From positions 62,001 through 126,000 of the forward strand of contig NZ_RWIN01000122.1 of the NCBI RefSeq assembly GCF_009761815.1: 64,000 nt of DNA. The letters are read 5' to 3'. Positions 22,588 through 31,234 of this stretch are shown here, in pieces. Under the pieces are notes generated by a model that had not been told where the DNA came from, searched no databases, and saw only the letters and a program-made list of their open reading frames with translations. A program made the position numbers and the translations under genes. Every line of letters starts with the position of its first letter. The first letter of the stretch is position 1. Source of the DNA: Pseudomonas sp. PB120 (GTDB taxonomy: Bacteria; Pseudomonadota; Gammaproteobacteria; Pseudomonadales; Pseudomonadaceae).

Positions 22588-24765
22588 TTACAGGCCGTTG
22601 GCAGCCTTGAACTCGCGACGACGACGGTGCAGGACCGGCTCGGTGTAGCCGTTCGGCTGTTTGGTACCTTCGACCACCAGTTCGACTGCCGCCTGGAAGG
22701 CGATGTTGCTGTCGAAGTTCGGAGCCAACGGACGATACAGCGAGTCATTGGCGTTCTGACGGTCCACCACCGGCGCCATGCGCTTGAGGCTTTCCATAAC
22801 CTGGTCTTCGGTGACGATGCCATGACGCAGCCAGTTGGCGATGTGCTGGCTGGAAATACGCAGCGTGGCACGGTCTTCCATCAGGCCGACGTCGTTGATG
22901 TCCGGCACTTTCGAGCAGCCAACACCCTGGTCGATCCAGCGCACCACGTAACCGAGAATGCCCTGGGCGTTGTTGTCCAGTTCGTTCTTGATCTGTTCGG
23001 CGGTCCACTGAGGGTTTACTGCCAGCGGGATGGTCAGGATGTCGTCCACCGAAGCGCGCGCACGTTTGGCCAATTCGGCCTGACGGGCGAACACGTCGAC
23101 CTTGTGGTAGTGCAACGCGTGCAGCGCAGCCGCGGTCGGCGATGGTACCCAGGCGGTGTTGGCACCGGCCAGCGGGTGAGCGATTTTCTGTTCAAGCATC
23201 GCGGCCATCAGGTCCGGCATGGCCCACATGCCTTTACCAATCTGTGCGCGACCTTGCAGGCCGGTACTCAAACCGATATCGACGTTCCAGTTCTCGTAGG
23301 CGCCGATCCATTTCTCAGCCTTCATGTCCGCCTTGCGCACCATCGGGCCGGCTTCCATGGAGGTATGGATTTCGTCGCCCGTGCGGTCCAGGAAGCCGGT
23401 GTTGATGAACACCACGCGCTCGCTGGCGGCCTGGATGCACGCCTTGAGGTTGACCGTGGTGCGGCGCTCCTCGTCCATGATCCCGACTTTCAGGGTGTTG
23501 CGCGGCAGGCCCAGCACGTCTTCGATGCGACCGAACAGCTCGTTGGTGAACGCGGCTTCTTCCGGGCCGTGCATCTTCGGCTTCACGATGTAGACCGAAC
23601 CGGTGCGGCTGTTCTTGCGCGAGCTGTTGCCGTTGAGGCTGTGGATCGACGCGAGGCAAGTCACCAGGCCGTCGAGAATGCCTTCCGGCACTTCGTTGCC
23701 CTCTTTATCGAGGATCGCATCGATGGTCATCAGGTGACCCACGTTGCGCACGAACAACAGCGAACGACCGTGCAGGCTCAGTTCTTTGCCATCGACACCG
23801 GTGTAGGTGCGGTCGGCGTTCATGGTGCGGGTAAAAGTCTGACCGCCCTTGGAGACTTCTTCCGACAGGTCGCCCTTCATCAGGCCGAGCCAGTTGCGGT
23901 AGATCACCACTTTGTCATCGGCATCGACGGCGGCGACGGAGTCTTCGCAGTCCATGATGGTGGTCAGTGCGGCTTCCATCAGGATGTCTTTGACACCGGC
24001 GGCATCGGTCTGGCCGACCGGGGTGCTGGCGTCGACCTGGATTTCGAAATGCAGGCCGTTGTTCTTCAGCAGAATCGCCGTCGGTGCCGCGGCGTCACCG
24101 TGGAAACCGATCAACTGAGCATCGTTGCGCAGACCGCTGTTGCTGCCACCTTTAAGGGCGACCACCAGTTTGCCGTCAACGATTTTGTAACCGGTGGAAT
24201 CGACGTGCGAGCCGGCGGCCAATGGCGCGGCTTCGTCGAGGAAGGCACGGGCGAAGGCAATGACCTTGTCGCCGCGAACCTTGTTGTAGCCTTTGCCTTT
24301 TTCCGCGCCGTCAGCTTCGCTGATGGCGTCGGTGCCGTAGAGCGCGTCGTACAGCGAACCCCAGCGGGCGTTCGAGGCGTTGAGCGCAAAGCGGGCATTC
24401 ATCACCGGCACCACAAGTTGTGGACCGGCCATGCGGGCGATTTCGTCATCGACGTTTTGCGTCGTTGCCTGGAAATCGGCCGCTTCTGGCAGCAGATAAC
24501 CGATGTCTTGCAGGAAGGCTTTATAGGCCACGGCGTCATGCGCCTGACCGGCACGGGATTGGTGCCAGCCATCGATACGAGCCTGGAAATCATCGCGTTT
24601 GGCGAGTAGGGCTTTGTTCTTCGGCGCCAGGTCGTGAATGACCTTGTCGGCACCGGCCCAGAATTTTTCGGCGGTGAGGCCGGTTCCGGGAATGGCTTCG
24701 TTGTTCACGAAGTCGAACAGGACTTTGGCGACCTGCAGGCCACCGACTTGAACGTGTTCAGTCAT
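22588..24765 (-). CDS. glcB: Malate synthase G
   Basis: Condenses glyoxylate with acetyl-CoA to malate in the glyoxylate route; cytosolic, 725 residues, the expected size of isoform G. It begins MTEHVQVGGLQVAKVLFDFV. The TIM-barrel core includes the metal/glyoxylate block TTIMDCEDSVAAVDADDK (about 265-282), NVGHLMTIDA, the KPKMHGPEEAAFTNELFG block, GIMDEERRTTVNL and NTGFLDRTGDEIHTSMEAGP. The C-terminal cap carries the Asp in LEQKI... and the VDQGVGCSKVPDI region. The start at 24765 has GAGG seven bases upstream. It stands alone, without glcDEF. Adjacent inverted repeats upstream may be operators. Confidence 0.95.
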   Translation of the reverse strand: MTEHVQVGGLQVAKVLFDFVNNEAIPGTGLTAEKFWAGADKVIHDLAPKNKALLAKRDDFQARIDGWHQSRAGQAHDAVAYKAFLQDIGYLLPEAADFQATTQNVDDEIARMAGPQLVVPVMNARFALNASNARWGSLYDALYGTDAISEADGAEKGKGYNKVRGDKVIAFARAFLDEAAPLAAGSHVDSTGYKIVDGKLVVALKGGSNSGLRNDAQLIGFHGDAAAPTAILLKNNGLHFEIQVDASTPVGQTDAAGVKDILMEAALTTIMDCEDSVAAVDADDKVVIYRNWLGLMKGDLSEEVSKGGQTFTRTMNADRTYTGVDGKELSLHGRSLLFVRNVGHLMTIDAILDKEGNEVPEGILDGLVTCLASIHSLNGNSSRKNSRTGSVYIVKPKMHGPEEAAFTNELFGRIEDVLGLPRNTLKVGIMDEERRTTVNLKACIQAASERVVFINTGFLDRTGDEIHTSMEAGPMVRKADMKAEKWIGAYENWNVDIGLSTGLQGRAQIGKGMWAMPDLMAAMLEQKIAHPLAGANTAWVPSPTAAALHALHYHKVDVFARQAELAKRARASVDDILTIPLAVNPQWTAEQIKNELDNNAQGILGYVVRWIDQGVGCSKVPDINDVGLMEDRATLRISSQHIANWLRHGIVTEDQVMESLKRMAPVVDRQNANDSLYRPLAPNFDSNIAFQAAVELVVEGTKQPNGYTEPVLHRRRREFKAANGL

Positions 24766-25333
24766 TGCTTGCCTCACTCTGCTCAGCTATTTCGCTTTTC
24801 AGCTCTTCAATTTTGACAATGAAGCCTCTGGCCATTTAAACCACAAACCCGTGCGCCAGTACATGCCCTTTCAGGCGGCTGGGTGAGGACCAATCAACGG
24901 CTTTGAGGCCTTGCTGACGGGGCTTTCAGGGTTGCGGATGTGCCGGTGGCAGACATCGATCCAACGTTATGTAGTGCGCGCTGCGGCATACTACATGATG
25001 AATTGCGGTTGTGAAAATTAGACTAATTACGTCGTTCTGCGACCCCGTGACGCATTGCAGTCACGCCGGGGAACGGGATGTTCTCAAAAAACTGGAGGAT
25101 TGTTCCAGTTAAATATCGAAACTTGTACACATAATCTTTGCGTGCGGCGTTGGGGCTTAGATTTCATGTGGCGAGGGAGCTTGCTCCCGCTCGACTGCGC
25201 AGCAGTCGTAAAAAGGCATCGGGCTTGCTCCGCAAGCCAGCGGGAGCAAGCTCCCTCGCCACAAAAAGCATTGCCGCGCTGAATAGTTCCGCTTGCCTAT
25301 ACTTGGACTTCTATAACAAAAGAGGGCTGCGCC
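24766..25333. other. 568-base gap between glcB and the GcvR-like gene
   Basis: No convincing gene. It holds two candidate operators: ATGTAGT-N14-ACTACAT at 24969-24996, and CGTGAC-N8-GTCACG at 25046-25065. It also holds a REP pair at 25167-25264 and the promoters of the two divergent genes. Confidence 0.6.
25167..25264. repeat. REP pair before the GcvR-like gene
   Basis: Arms TGTGGCGAGGGAGCTTGCTC and GAGCAAGCTCCCTCGCCACA, the same family as at 22409-22498. Confidence 0.85.
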
Positions 25334-25852
25334 ATGGACCACCTCGTACTCACCGTATTCGCGCCAGACAAGGCTGGGCAGGTCGAGCGCATCGCCCAAT
25401 GCATCGCCGAGCACGGCGGCAACTGGCTGGAAAGCCGCATGTCGCGCATGGCGGGGCAGTTTGCCGGGATTCTTCGGGTGGGCGTGCCGGCTGAGGCCTA
25501 CGATGAGCTGGTCGATGCGTTGCAGGCATTGTCTGCCCAAGGGATTCGCGTGTTGATCGCCGAAAGCGGCATCGAGCAATCCTGCACCTGGAAGCCGATT
25601 GCCATGGAGCTGGTCGGCAATGATCGTCCCGGCATCGTGCGCGACATCACCCGTCTGCTGAGCGAGCAGGGCGTGAATCTGGAGCGACTGGTGACGGAAG
25701 TGCGCCCCGCACCCATGAGCAGCGAGCCACTGTTCCACGCCGAAGCGATTCTCGCGGTGCCGCTGACTTTGTCGCTGGACGTGTTGCAGTCGCGCCTGGA
25801 AACCCTGGCGGATGATTTGATGGTCGAACTCGTGTTGCGCAGTGAGCCCTGA
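25334..25852 (+). CDS. GcvR-like ACT-domain regulator
   Basis: 172-residue cytosolic protein with two ACT domains: about 4-75 (LVLTVFAPDKAGQVERIAQCIAEHGGNWLESRMSRMAGQFAGILRV) and about 90-165 (MELVGNDRPGIVRDITRLLSEQGVNLERLVTEV). This is the layout of GcvR, the repressor partner of GcvA in glycine cleavage control, which acts by protein contact and has no DNA-binding domain. Here no gcv gene is adjacent. AAGAGGGC lies upstream of the ATG. Confidence in the family is good; the assignment to glycine control is by homology only. Confidence 0.8.
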   Translation: MDHLVLTVFAPDKAGQVERIAQCIAEHGGNWLESRMSRMAGQFAGILRVGVPAEAYDELVDALQALSAQGIRVLIAESGIEQSCTWKPIAMELVGNDRPGIVRDITRLLSEQGVNLERLVTEVRPAPMSSEPLFHAEAILAVPLTLSLDVLQSRLETLADDLMVELVLRSEP

Positions 25853-26067
25853 CAGGGTTATCCAAGTTAAACGTGCACCTGCCTGTGGATAACCTGTAGA
25901 GACAGCCCGCCAGCCCACGCCGGCCGGCCTTCTTCAGGATCTGATCAAAAAACCATCAGTTTCAACAAGTTGCGCACAAACGCCGGGGATCACGCTGTGG
26001 ATAACCTTGGGAAGGATGCTTGCAGGCCACGATGGACGTGGCCTGTAGGGGTTTGTATGTTTTTTGA
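25853..26067. other. Convergent gap with DnaA-box-like sites and a hairpin
   Basis: Two perfect TGTGGATAA (TTATCCACA complement) sites at 25884-25892 and 25996-26004, with looser ones at 25858 and 26088 (TTATCCACG, inside rarD). A 9-bp stem CAGGCCACG/CGTGGCCTG at 26023-26045 may terminate both genes. Confidence 0.5.
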
Positions 26068-26955
26068 TCAGCTGCGGCGGCGCAAACTTATCCACGCATC
26101 GACGCTGTAAACCGCCAGTCCAGCCCAAATGAAGACGAATGCCACCAAGGTACTGGACGAAAAATGCTCGCCAAACAGCAGCACCGCCTGCAGCAGCACC
26201 AGCGTCGGCGCGATGTACTGGAGAAATCCGAGTGTGGTGTAGGGCAAATGCCGTGCGGCGGCGTTGAAACAGACCAGCGGCACCAGCGTGACCGGGCCGG
26301 CCGCCACCAGCCACCAGGCCTCGGAGGTGGTCCAGAACTCAGGCTGGGCAGTGGCAGCTGTCTGATTGAATAACAGCCAGGCAATAGCAATCGGCACCAG
26401 CATCCAGGTTTCCACCACCAGGCCCGGTAACGCCTTGACCGGCGCCTGCTTACGGATCAGCCCGTAGAAGCCAAACGTCAGCGCCAGCACCAGCGACACC
26501 CACGGCAAGCTGCCGACTTGCCACACTTGTTGCGCCACGCCGACCGCTGCCAGGCCGACCGCGATCCACTGCATGCGCCGCAGTCGTTCGCCGAGGATCA
26601 CCATGCCCAGCAGCACGTTCACCAGCGGATTGATGTAATACCCGAGACTGGCTTCGAGCATGCGGCCGTTGTTCACCGACCACACGTAGATCAGCCAGTT
26701 GGACGCAATCAGTGTGCCGCTCAGGGCCAGGATCGCCAGCCGTTTCGGGTTGTCACGCAGTTCGCGCCACCATCCCGGGTGCTTCCAGACCATCAGTAAC
26801 AAGGCACCGAACAGCGCGGACCAGAGGACCCGATGGATGACGATCTCCACGGCGGGCACGCTGGCGATGGCTTTGAAGTAGAGCGGGAAAAGTCCCCAGG
26901 CAGTGTAGGCACTCAGGCCCAGGATGTACCCGCGACGCGGGTTGGCGACTTGCAT
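26068..26955 (-). CDS. rarD: RarD-type EamA/DMT permease
   Basis: Inner-membrane permease of the drug/metabolite transporter superfamily, 295 residues, with ten predicted helices. It starts RRGYILGLSAYTAWGLFPLYFKAI, the RarD signature, and carries EIVIHRVLWSALFGALLL, LASNWLIYVWSVNNGRMLEASLGYYINPL and LGFLQYIAPTLVLLQAVLLFGE in order. The start at 26955 has AAGGA eight bases upstream; the longer frame adds a non-membrane leader without a ribosome site. The name comes from chloramphenicol resistance; the natural substrate is unknown. Confidence 0.9.
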   Translation of the reverse strand: MQVANPRRGYILGLSAYTAWGLFPLYFKAIASVPAVEIVIHRVLWSALFGALLLMVWKHPGWWRELRDNPKRLAILALSGTLIASNWLIYVWSVNNGRMLEASLGYYINPLVNVLLGMVILGERLRRMQWIAVGLAAVGVAQQVWQVGSLPWVSLVLALTFGFYGLIRKQAPVKALPGLVVETWMLVPIAIAWLLFNQTAATAQPEFWTTSEAWWLVAAGPVTLVPLVCFNAAARHLPYTTLGFLQYIAPTLVLLQAVLLFGEHFSSSTLVAFVFIWAGLAVYSVDAWISLRRRS

Positions 26956-27055
26956 GCAGAATCCTTGCTTAGGCAGCTCACAAAGAGGGAATTGTAAGGA
27001 GATTTGTTTACGGATGTCCTGCCTGATCAAGTAGGACAATTGTGAACACAATACC

Positions 27056-27143
27056 TGTGGGAGTGAGCCTGCTCGCGATGGCGGTGTATCAGGTAAAAAT
27101 CAGCAACTGACAAATTGCTATCGCGAGCAGGCTCACTCCTACA
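27056..27143. repeat. REP pair between srkA and rarD
   Basis: Arms TGTGGGAGTGAGCCTGCTCG and GCGAGCAGGCTCACTCCTAC. Confidence 0.85.
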
Positions 27144-27157
27144 GGGTTCACGGTGTG

Positions 27158-28132
27158 TCAGAAGAGCTTCAGCGGTTCTTCGTTGAGCGCCGCAAGCTGC
27201 TCGCGCAATGCCAACACCTGGTCACCCCAATACCGCTCGGTGCCGAACCACGGAAAACTGTGGGGGAACGCCGGGTCGTCCCAGCGGCGGGCCAGCCAGG
27301 CGCTGTAATGCATCAGGCGCAACGCACGCAGCGGTTCGATCAGCGCCAATTCCCGTGGGTCGAAGTCGTGAAATTCGTTGTAGCCGTCCATCAATTCCGA
27401 CAATTGGCCCAGGCATTCCTGACGATCGCCGGCGAGCATCATCCAGATGTCCTGGACGGCGGGGCCCATGCGGCAGTCATCGAGGTCGACGATGTGGAAC
27501 ATCTCGTCGCGGCACATCATGTTGCCGGGGTGGCAATCGCCGTGCATGCGGATGTTCTGGTGCGGCGTGGCCTTGTAGACCTCTTCCACACGCTTGAGCA
27601 GGTCGCGCGCCACGGACTCGTAGGCCGGCAGCAGGCTTTTGGGTACGAAATTGCCTTCCAGCAAGGTGTTCAGCGAATCGTGACCGAAGTTCTTCACTCC
27701 CAGCGCTTCACGGTGCTCGAACGGCTTGGTTGCACCGACGGCGTGCAGGCGACCAAGCAATTGACCCAGGCGATACAGCTGATCGAGATTGCCCGGCTCC
27801 GGCGCGCGGCCGCCACGGCGGGGGAACAGGGTGAACCGGAAACCGTTGTGTTCGTGCAGGCTGGCGCCGTTGTGAATCATCGGCGCAACGACGGGCACGT
27901 CGCACTCGGCGAGCTCGAAGGTGAACTGGTGTTCTTCGAGAATCGCTTCGTTGGTCCAGCGCTGCGGACGGTAGAACTTGGCAATCAGCGGCTCGGAGTC
28001 TTCGATGCCGACCTGATAGACGCGGTTTTCATAGCTGTTGAGCGCCAGAACACGCGCGTCGCTGAGAAAGCCGATGCTTTCGACGGCATCGAGCACGAGG
28101 TCTGGGGTGAGGGTTGCAAACGGGTGGGCCAT
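27158..28132 (-). CDS. srkA: Stress response serine/threonine kinase (SrkA/YihE)
   Basis: Aminoglycoside-phosphotransferase-fold kinase, 324 residues. N-lobe: NSYENRVYQVGIEDSEPLIAKFYRP with the Lys in IAKFYRP, then EEHQFTFELAECDVPVVAP. C-lobe: catalytic MHGDCHPGNMMCR (HGDxHxxN) and the metal-binding IVDLDDCRMGP, the standard SrkA set. AGGAG lies upstream of the chosen ATG at 28132; the track frame above it lacks one. In E. coli this kinase counters envelope-stress death pathways. It usually neighbours dsbA, but not here. Confidence 0.9.
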   Translation of the reverse strand: MAHPFATLTPDLVLDAVESIGFLSDARVLALNSYENRVYQVGIEDSEPLIAKFYRPQRWTNEAILEEHQFTFELAECDVPVVAPMIHNGASLHEHNGFRFTLFPRRGGRAPEPGNLDQLYRLGQLLGRLHAVGATKPFEHREALGVKNFGHDSLNTLLEGNFVPKSLLPAYESVARDLLKRVEEVYKATPHQNIRMHGDCHPGNMMCRDEMFHIVDLDDCRMGPAVQDIWMMLAGDRQECLGQLSELMDGYNEFHDFDPRELALIEPLRALRLMHYSAWLARRWDDPAFPHSFPWFGTERYWGDQVLALREQLAALNEEPLKLF

Positions 28133-28301
28133 GCTGACTCCTGCGCGCAGCAGGCTGCCGCGTCCGGCCAAGCATGGTAGCGCAGACGGGGCTTCTTTAG
28201 GGGGTGGGCTTGAGATGAGTGTTGTCTGGGCTGACGCTTTCGTCGGAGTGCCGCCCAGACCAAGCCTTGCTCCTACAGGGTGATGTGTCCACCAATCCAG
28301 T

Positions 28302-28330
28302 GTGGGAGCGAGCCTGCTCGCGATAGAGCC
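28302..28330. repeat. Single REP element
   Basis: One arm TGGGAGCGAGCCTGCTCGCG without a matching second arm; a remnant GCTCCTACAGGG lies 30 bases upstream. Confidence 0.75.
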
Positions 28331-28333
28331 CTG

Positions 28334-30268
28334 TCAGGCGCCGACGATCCCGCCATCTTCACGCGTGATGGCCATCACCGAAGACCGCGGCTTGCCATTC
28401 GGCAAATGCTCAGGGAAGGTCGACCCACCGTTTTCCCCCGGATGCTGAATCCCGACAAACAGGGTCTTCTGATCCGGCGAGAAGCTGATCCCGGTGACTT
28501 CGCAGCCAATCGGCCCGACCATGAAGCGACGGATCTCCCCGGTCGCCGGATCGGCGCACAGCATCTGGTTGTTCCCCATGCCCGCAAAGTCACCGGCGTT
28601 GCTCACATCGCCGTCGGTGAGAATCCACAAGCGCCCGGCCTTGTCGAAGCCCAGGCCATCGGGGCTGTTGAACATGTTCTGCGGCGTAATGTTCGACGAA
28701 CCGCCCTTCGGCTTGCCGGCATGGACGCCCGGGTTGCCGGCGACCACAAACAGGTCCCAGGCAAAGCTGTTCGAACCGTGATCATCGCGATCCGTGCGCC
28801 AGCGCAGGATCTGCCCGTAGACGTTCTTCTCGCGGGGGTTCGGCCCGCCCACCGGTTGACCGTCCTCACCGCGCTTGGCGTTGTTGGTCAGGGTGCAATA
28901 AACCTGGCCATCCTGGGGGCTGACGACGATCCACTCCGGACGGTCCATGCGCGTGGCTTTCACCACGCTGGCCGCCAGGCGGGCATGAATCAGCACTTCG
29001 GCCTGACTGGCAAAACCGCTGCTGGCGTCGATGCCGTTTTTGCCGTGAGTCAGTTCGACCCATTCGCCCTGGCCTTTCGGGTGATCGGCATTGCCGTCGC
29101 CCGCGTCGAAACGCGCCACGTACAACGTGCCGTGGTCGAGCAGGTCGCGGTTGGCCTTGGGGTTTTTGTGGTTGATCTTGTCGCGGCTGACGAATTTGTA
29201 GATGAATTCGCCGCGTTCGTCGTCGCCCATGTACACCACGGCGTGACCGTCGCGGGTCTCGGCCAGGGCCGCGTTTTCATGTTTGAAGCGGCCCAGCGCC
29301 GTGCGTTTGACCGGGGTCGATTTCGGATCGAACGGATCAATCTCCACCACCCAGCCGTGACGGTTGAGTTCGTTGGGGTTCTTCGCCAGGTCAAAGCGTT
29401 CGTCGTGGGGGTGCCAGTTGATCTCTTTGCTGGCGGCTACCGCGCCGTAGCGTTTCTGCGCAGCATTGAATGCCTGCTCGGCGTTGCTGCTGCCGAAGCA
29501 GTCGGTAAAGTTCTCTTCGCACGTCAGATAAGTGCCCCACGGCGTCTTGCCATTGGCGCAGTTCTGAAAGGTGCCGAGGACATTTTTGCCGTGCGGGTCG
29601 GCACTGGTTTTGAGCAAGTCGTGGCCGGCGGCCGGGCCGCTCAGGCTGATCGGTGCATTGCCGTGGATGCGTCGGTTGTAACGCGAGCCCTGGACGAATT
29701 GCCATTGACCGTTCTTGCGATGCACCTCGATCACCGACACGCCTTCGCAAGCCAGCGCCTTGCGCACGTCTTGCGCCGATTGCGGCATGCCGCCGTGCGG
29801 GTAGAGGTAGCGGTAGTTGGTGTATTCGTTGTTGATCGCCATCAGCGCCCGGTCTTTTTCACCCGGGAATTCGAACAGGCTCATGCCGTCGTTGTTGTCG
29901 CCGAACTGGACTTCCTGATGCTCGGCGGTGCCGTTACCGCTCGGATCGAACGCCGGGCCGTTCTGATGCAAGGGTTGACCCCAGCTGATCAGCACCGAGG
30001 ATGTGTAACCCGGCGGCAGCGTGATGGCGTCGCTGGTGGCGGCGGGGATGCTGTCAAAACCCAACAGTTTGCTGTTGCCTGCGCTGACACTGTCGGCAAG
30101 CACGCTGCGGCTCAGCAGGTTGCCACCCAGGAACATCGCCGCACCGCAAAGGGCGCCTGCGCTGATGAAACCACGACGGCTGAGGCCGACCATTTTCTCG
30201 AGGTCGGTGGATTGATTGTCTTCTAATAGGCTCACATCAGGCTCCCTGCTGGTTTTTTCAGTCACCAT
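28334..30268 (-). CDS. PhoX-type alkaline phosphatase family protein (Tat-exported)
   Basis: Exported protein of the DUF839/PhoX family, 644 residues. A Tat signal lies at about 31-60 (LSRRGFISAGALCGAAMFLGG, twin Arg preserved after a long cytosolic leader). PhoX-family blocks follow: LFEFPGEKDRALMAINNEYTN, CEGVSVIEV, GTYLTCEENFTDCF, HPHDERFDLAKNPNELNRHGWVVEIDPFDP, ALGRFKHENAA, MGDDERGEFIYKFVS and SPDGLGFDKAGRLWI. PhoX enzymes use calcium and iron to hydrolyse phosphate esters in the periplasm. No Pho box was found before the start. It lies 25 bases after the modE-like gene on the same strand and may be read through from it. Confidence 0.87.
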   Translation of the reverse strand: MVTEKTSREPDVSLLEDNQSTDLEKMVGLSRRGFISAGALCGAAMFLGGNLLSRSVLADSVSAGNSKLLGFDSIPAATSDAITLPPGYTSSVLISWGQPLHQNGPAFDPSGNGTAEHQEVQFGDNNDGMSLFEFPGEKDRALMAINNEYTNYRYLYPHGGMPQSAQDVRKALACEGVSVIEVHRKNGQWQFVQGSRYNRRIHGNAPISLSGPAAGHDLLKTSADPHGKNVLGTFQNCANGKTPWGTYLTCEENFTDCFGSSNAEQAFNAAQKRYGAVAASKEINWHPHDERFDLAKNPNELNRHGWVVEIDPFDPKSTPVKRTALGRFKHENAALAETRDGHAVVYMGDDERGEFIYKFVSRDKINHKNPKANRDLLDHGTLYVARFDAGDGNADHPKGQGEWVELTHGKNGIDASSGFASQAEVLIHARLAASVVKATRMDRPEWIVVSPQDGQVYCTLTNNAKRGEDGQPVGGPNPREKNVYGQILRWRTDRDDHGSNSFAWDLFVVAGNPGVHAGKPKGGSSNITPQNMFNSPDGLGFDKAGRLWILTDGDVSNAGDFAGMGNNQMLCADPATGEIRRFMVGPIGCEVTGISFSPDQKTLFVGIQHPGENGGSTFPEHLPNGKPRSSVMAITREDGGIVGA

Positions 30269-30293
30269 AAGTCGCCTAAATGACGCTTGTGTT

Positions 30294-31058
30294 TCAGAGC
30301 GGCGTGCCGAGCAGGACGTTGGAGGGCGAGAACTGCACCAGTACTGATTTATCCGTGCCAAGGCCAAGGGTTCTCAGGTGCAGCGGTTCGGCCAGGGCGC
30401 AGAGGGTCTGGCCATTGGGCAGGCCGATGCGCACCTCGCTGGGGCCATCTTCGGCGTCGAGGACTTCTTCGATAATGCCCTTCAAGCAATTGTTACCGGA
30501 TGTTGGCGATTGATCGATGCCCAGCAATTCCATCCAGCCAGCCTTGATCAGCGCAAACACTTCGGCGCCGGGTTCCAGGTCCAGCCGCAGGGTGCTGTCA
30601 TGGGTGATCTGCGCGTCGATACTCACGCCGCCAGCCAGTTCAAGGCGGATCAGGTCGTTGCGCCCTTGGGATTCAATGGCCGTCACCTTGCCGTGCAGCT
30701 GGTTGCGTGCGCTGGTTCTGAGCATCAACCGACTGAGCAGGTCGAGGTCGCTGGCGTCTTCGGCGGCTTCCAGTACTTGTGCCTGCAAGACTTGCAGCTT
30801 TTGATACAGCCTCAATACCCGCTCGCCCTCGCTGGAGAGTTTGGCGCCACCACCGCCCTTGCCGCCGACGCTGCGCTCCACCAAGGGCTTTAGCGCGAGA
30901 TTGTTCAGCTCGTCGATGGCGTCCCACGCAGCCTTGTAACTGAGGCCTGCGCTTTTCGCGGCGCGGGTGATCGAGCCCTGTTCGGCGATGTGTTGCAGCA
31001 ACGCGATGCGTTGCGGGCGGCGGACAATGTGCTGGGACAACAACGTAGGCAAGGACAT
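30294..31058 (-). CDS. modE: ModE-like molybdate-dependent transcriptional regulator
   Basis: 254-residue regulator with the ModE layout. An N-terminal winged-helix (about 15-110: RIALLQHIAEQGSITRAAKSAGLSYKAAWDAIDELNNL, then GGKGGGGAKLSSEGERVLRLY) is followed by two TOBE/Mop molybdate-binding domains (about 120-185, RNQLHGKVTAIESQGRNDLIRLEL; about 190-254, GNNCLKGIIEEVLDAEDGPSEVRIGL). It normally represses molybdate uptake when molybdate is plentiful. No mod transporter is adjacent here. Confidence 0.9.
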   Translation of the reverse strand: MSLPTLLSQHIVRRPQRIALLQHIAEQGSITRAAKSAGLSYKAAWDAIDELNNLALKPLVERSVGGKGGGGAKLSSEGERVLRLYQKLQVLQAQVLEAAEDASDLDLLSRLMLRTSARNQLHGKVTAIESQGRNDLIRLELAGGVSIDAQITHDSTLRLDLEPGAEVFALIKAGWMELLGIDQSPTSGNNCLKGIIEEVLDAEDGPSEVRIGLPNGQTLCALAEPLHLRTLGLGTDKSVLVQFSPSNVLLGTPL

Positions 31059-31134
31059 GGGGAGCGGCTTTGGGTTGTGGCAATGGAAGGACGTTGGCGG
31101 CTTGGGCTGTGAGAGTCAAGTCAGCCGATTTCTT

Positions 31135-31224
31135 TGTGGGAGCGAGCCTGCTCGCGATTGGGCCATCACAGTCAATATTGATGTCGACTGTACTGACGCT
31201 ATCGCGAGCAGGCTCACTCCTACA
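31135..31224. repeat. REP pair between modE and comF
   Basis: Arms TGTGGGAGCGAGCCTGCTCG and CGAGCAGGCTCACTCCTACA. Confidence 0.85.
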
Positions 31225-31234
31225 ATGAATATCA

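Noticed and set aside
30269..30293. Pho box expected before the PhoX-type gene
   Set aside because: Only 25 bases lie between the modE-like stop and its start and no CTGTCAT-type repeat was seen nearby.
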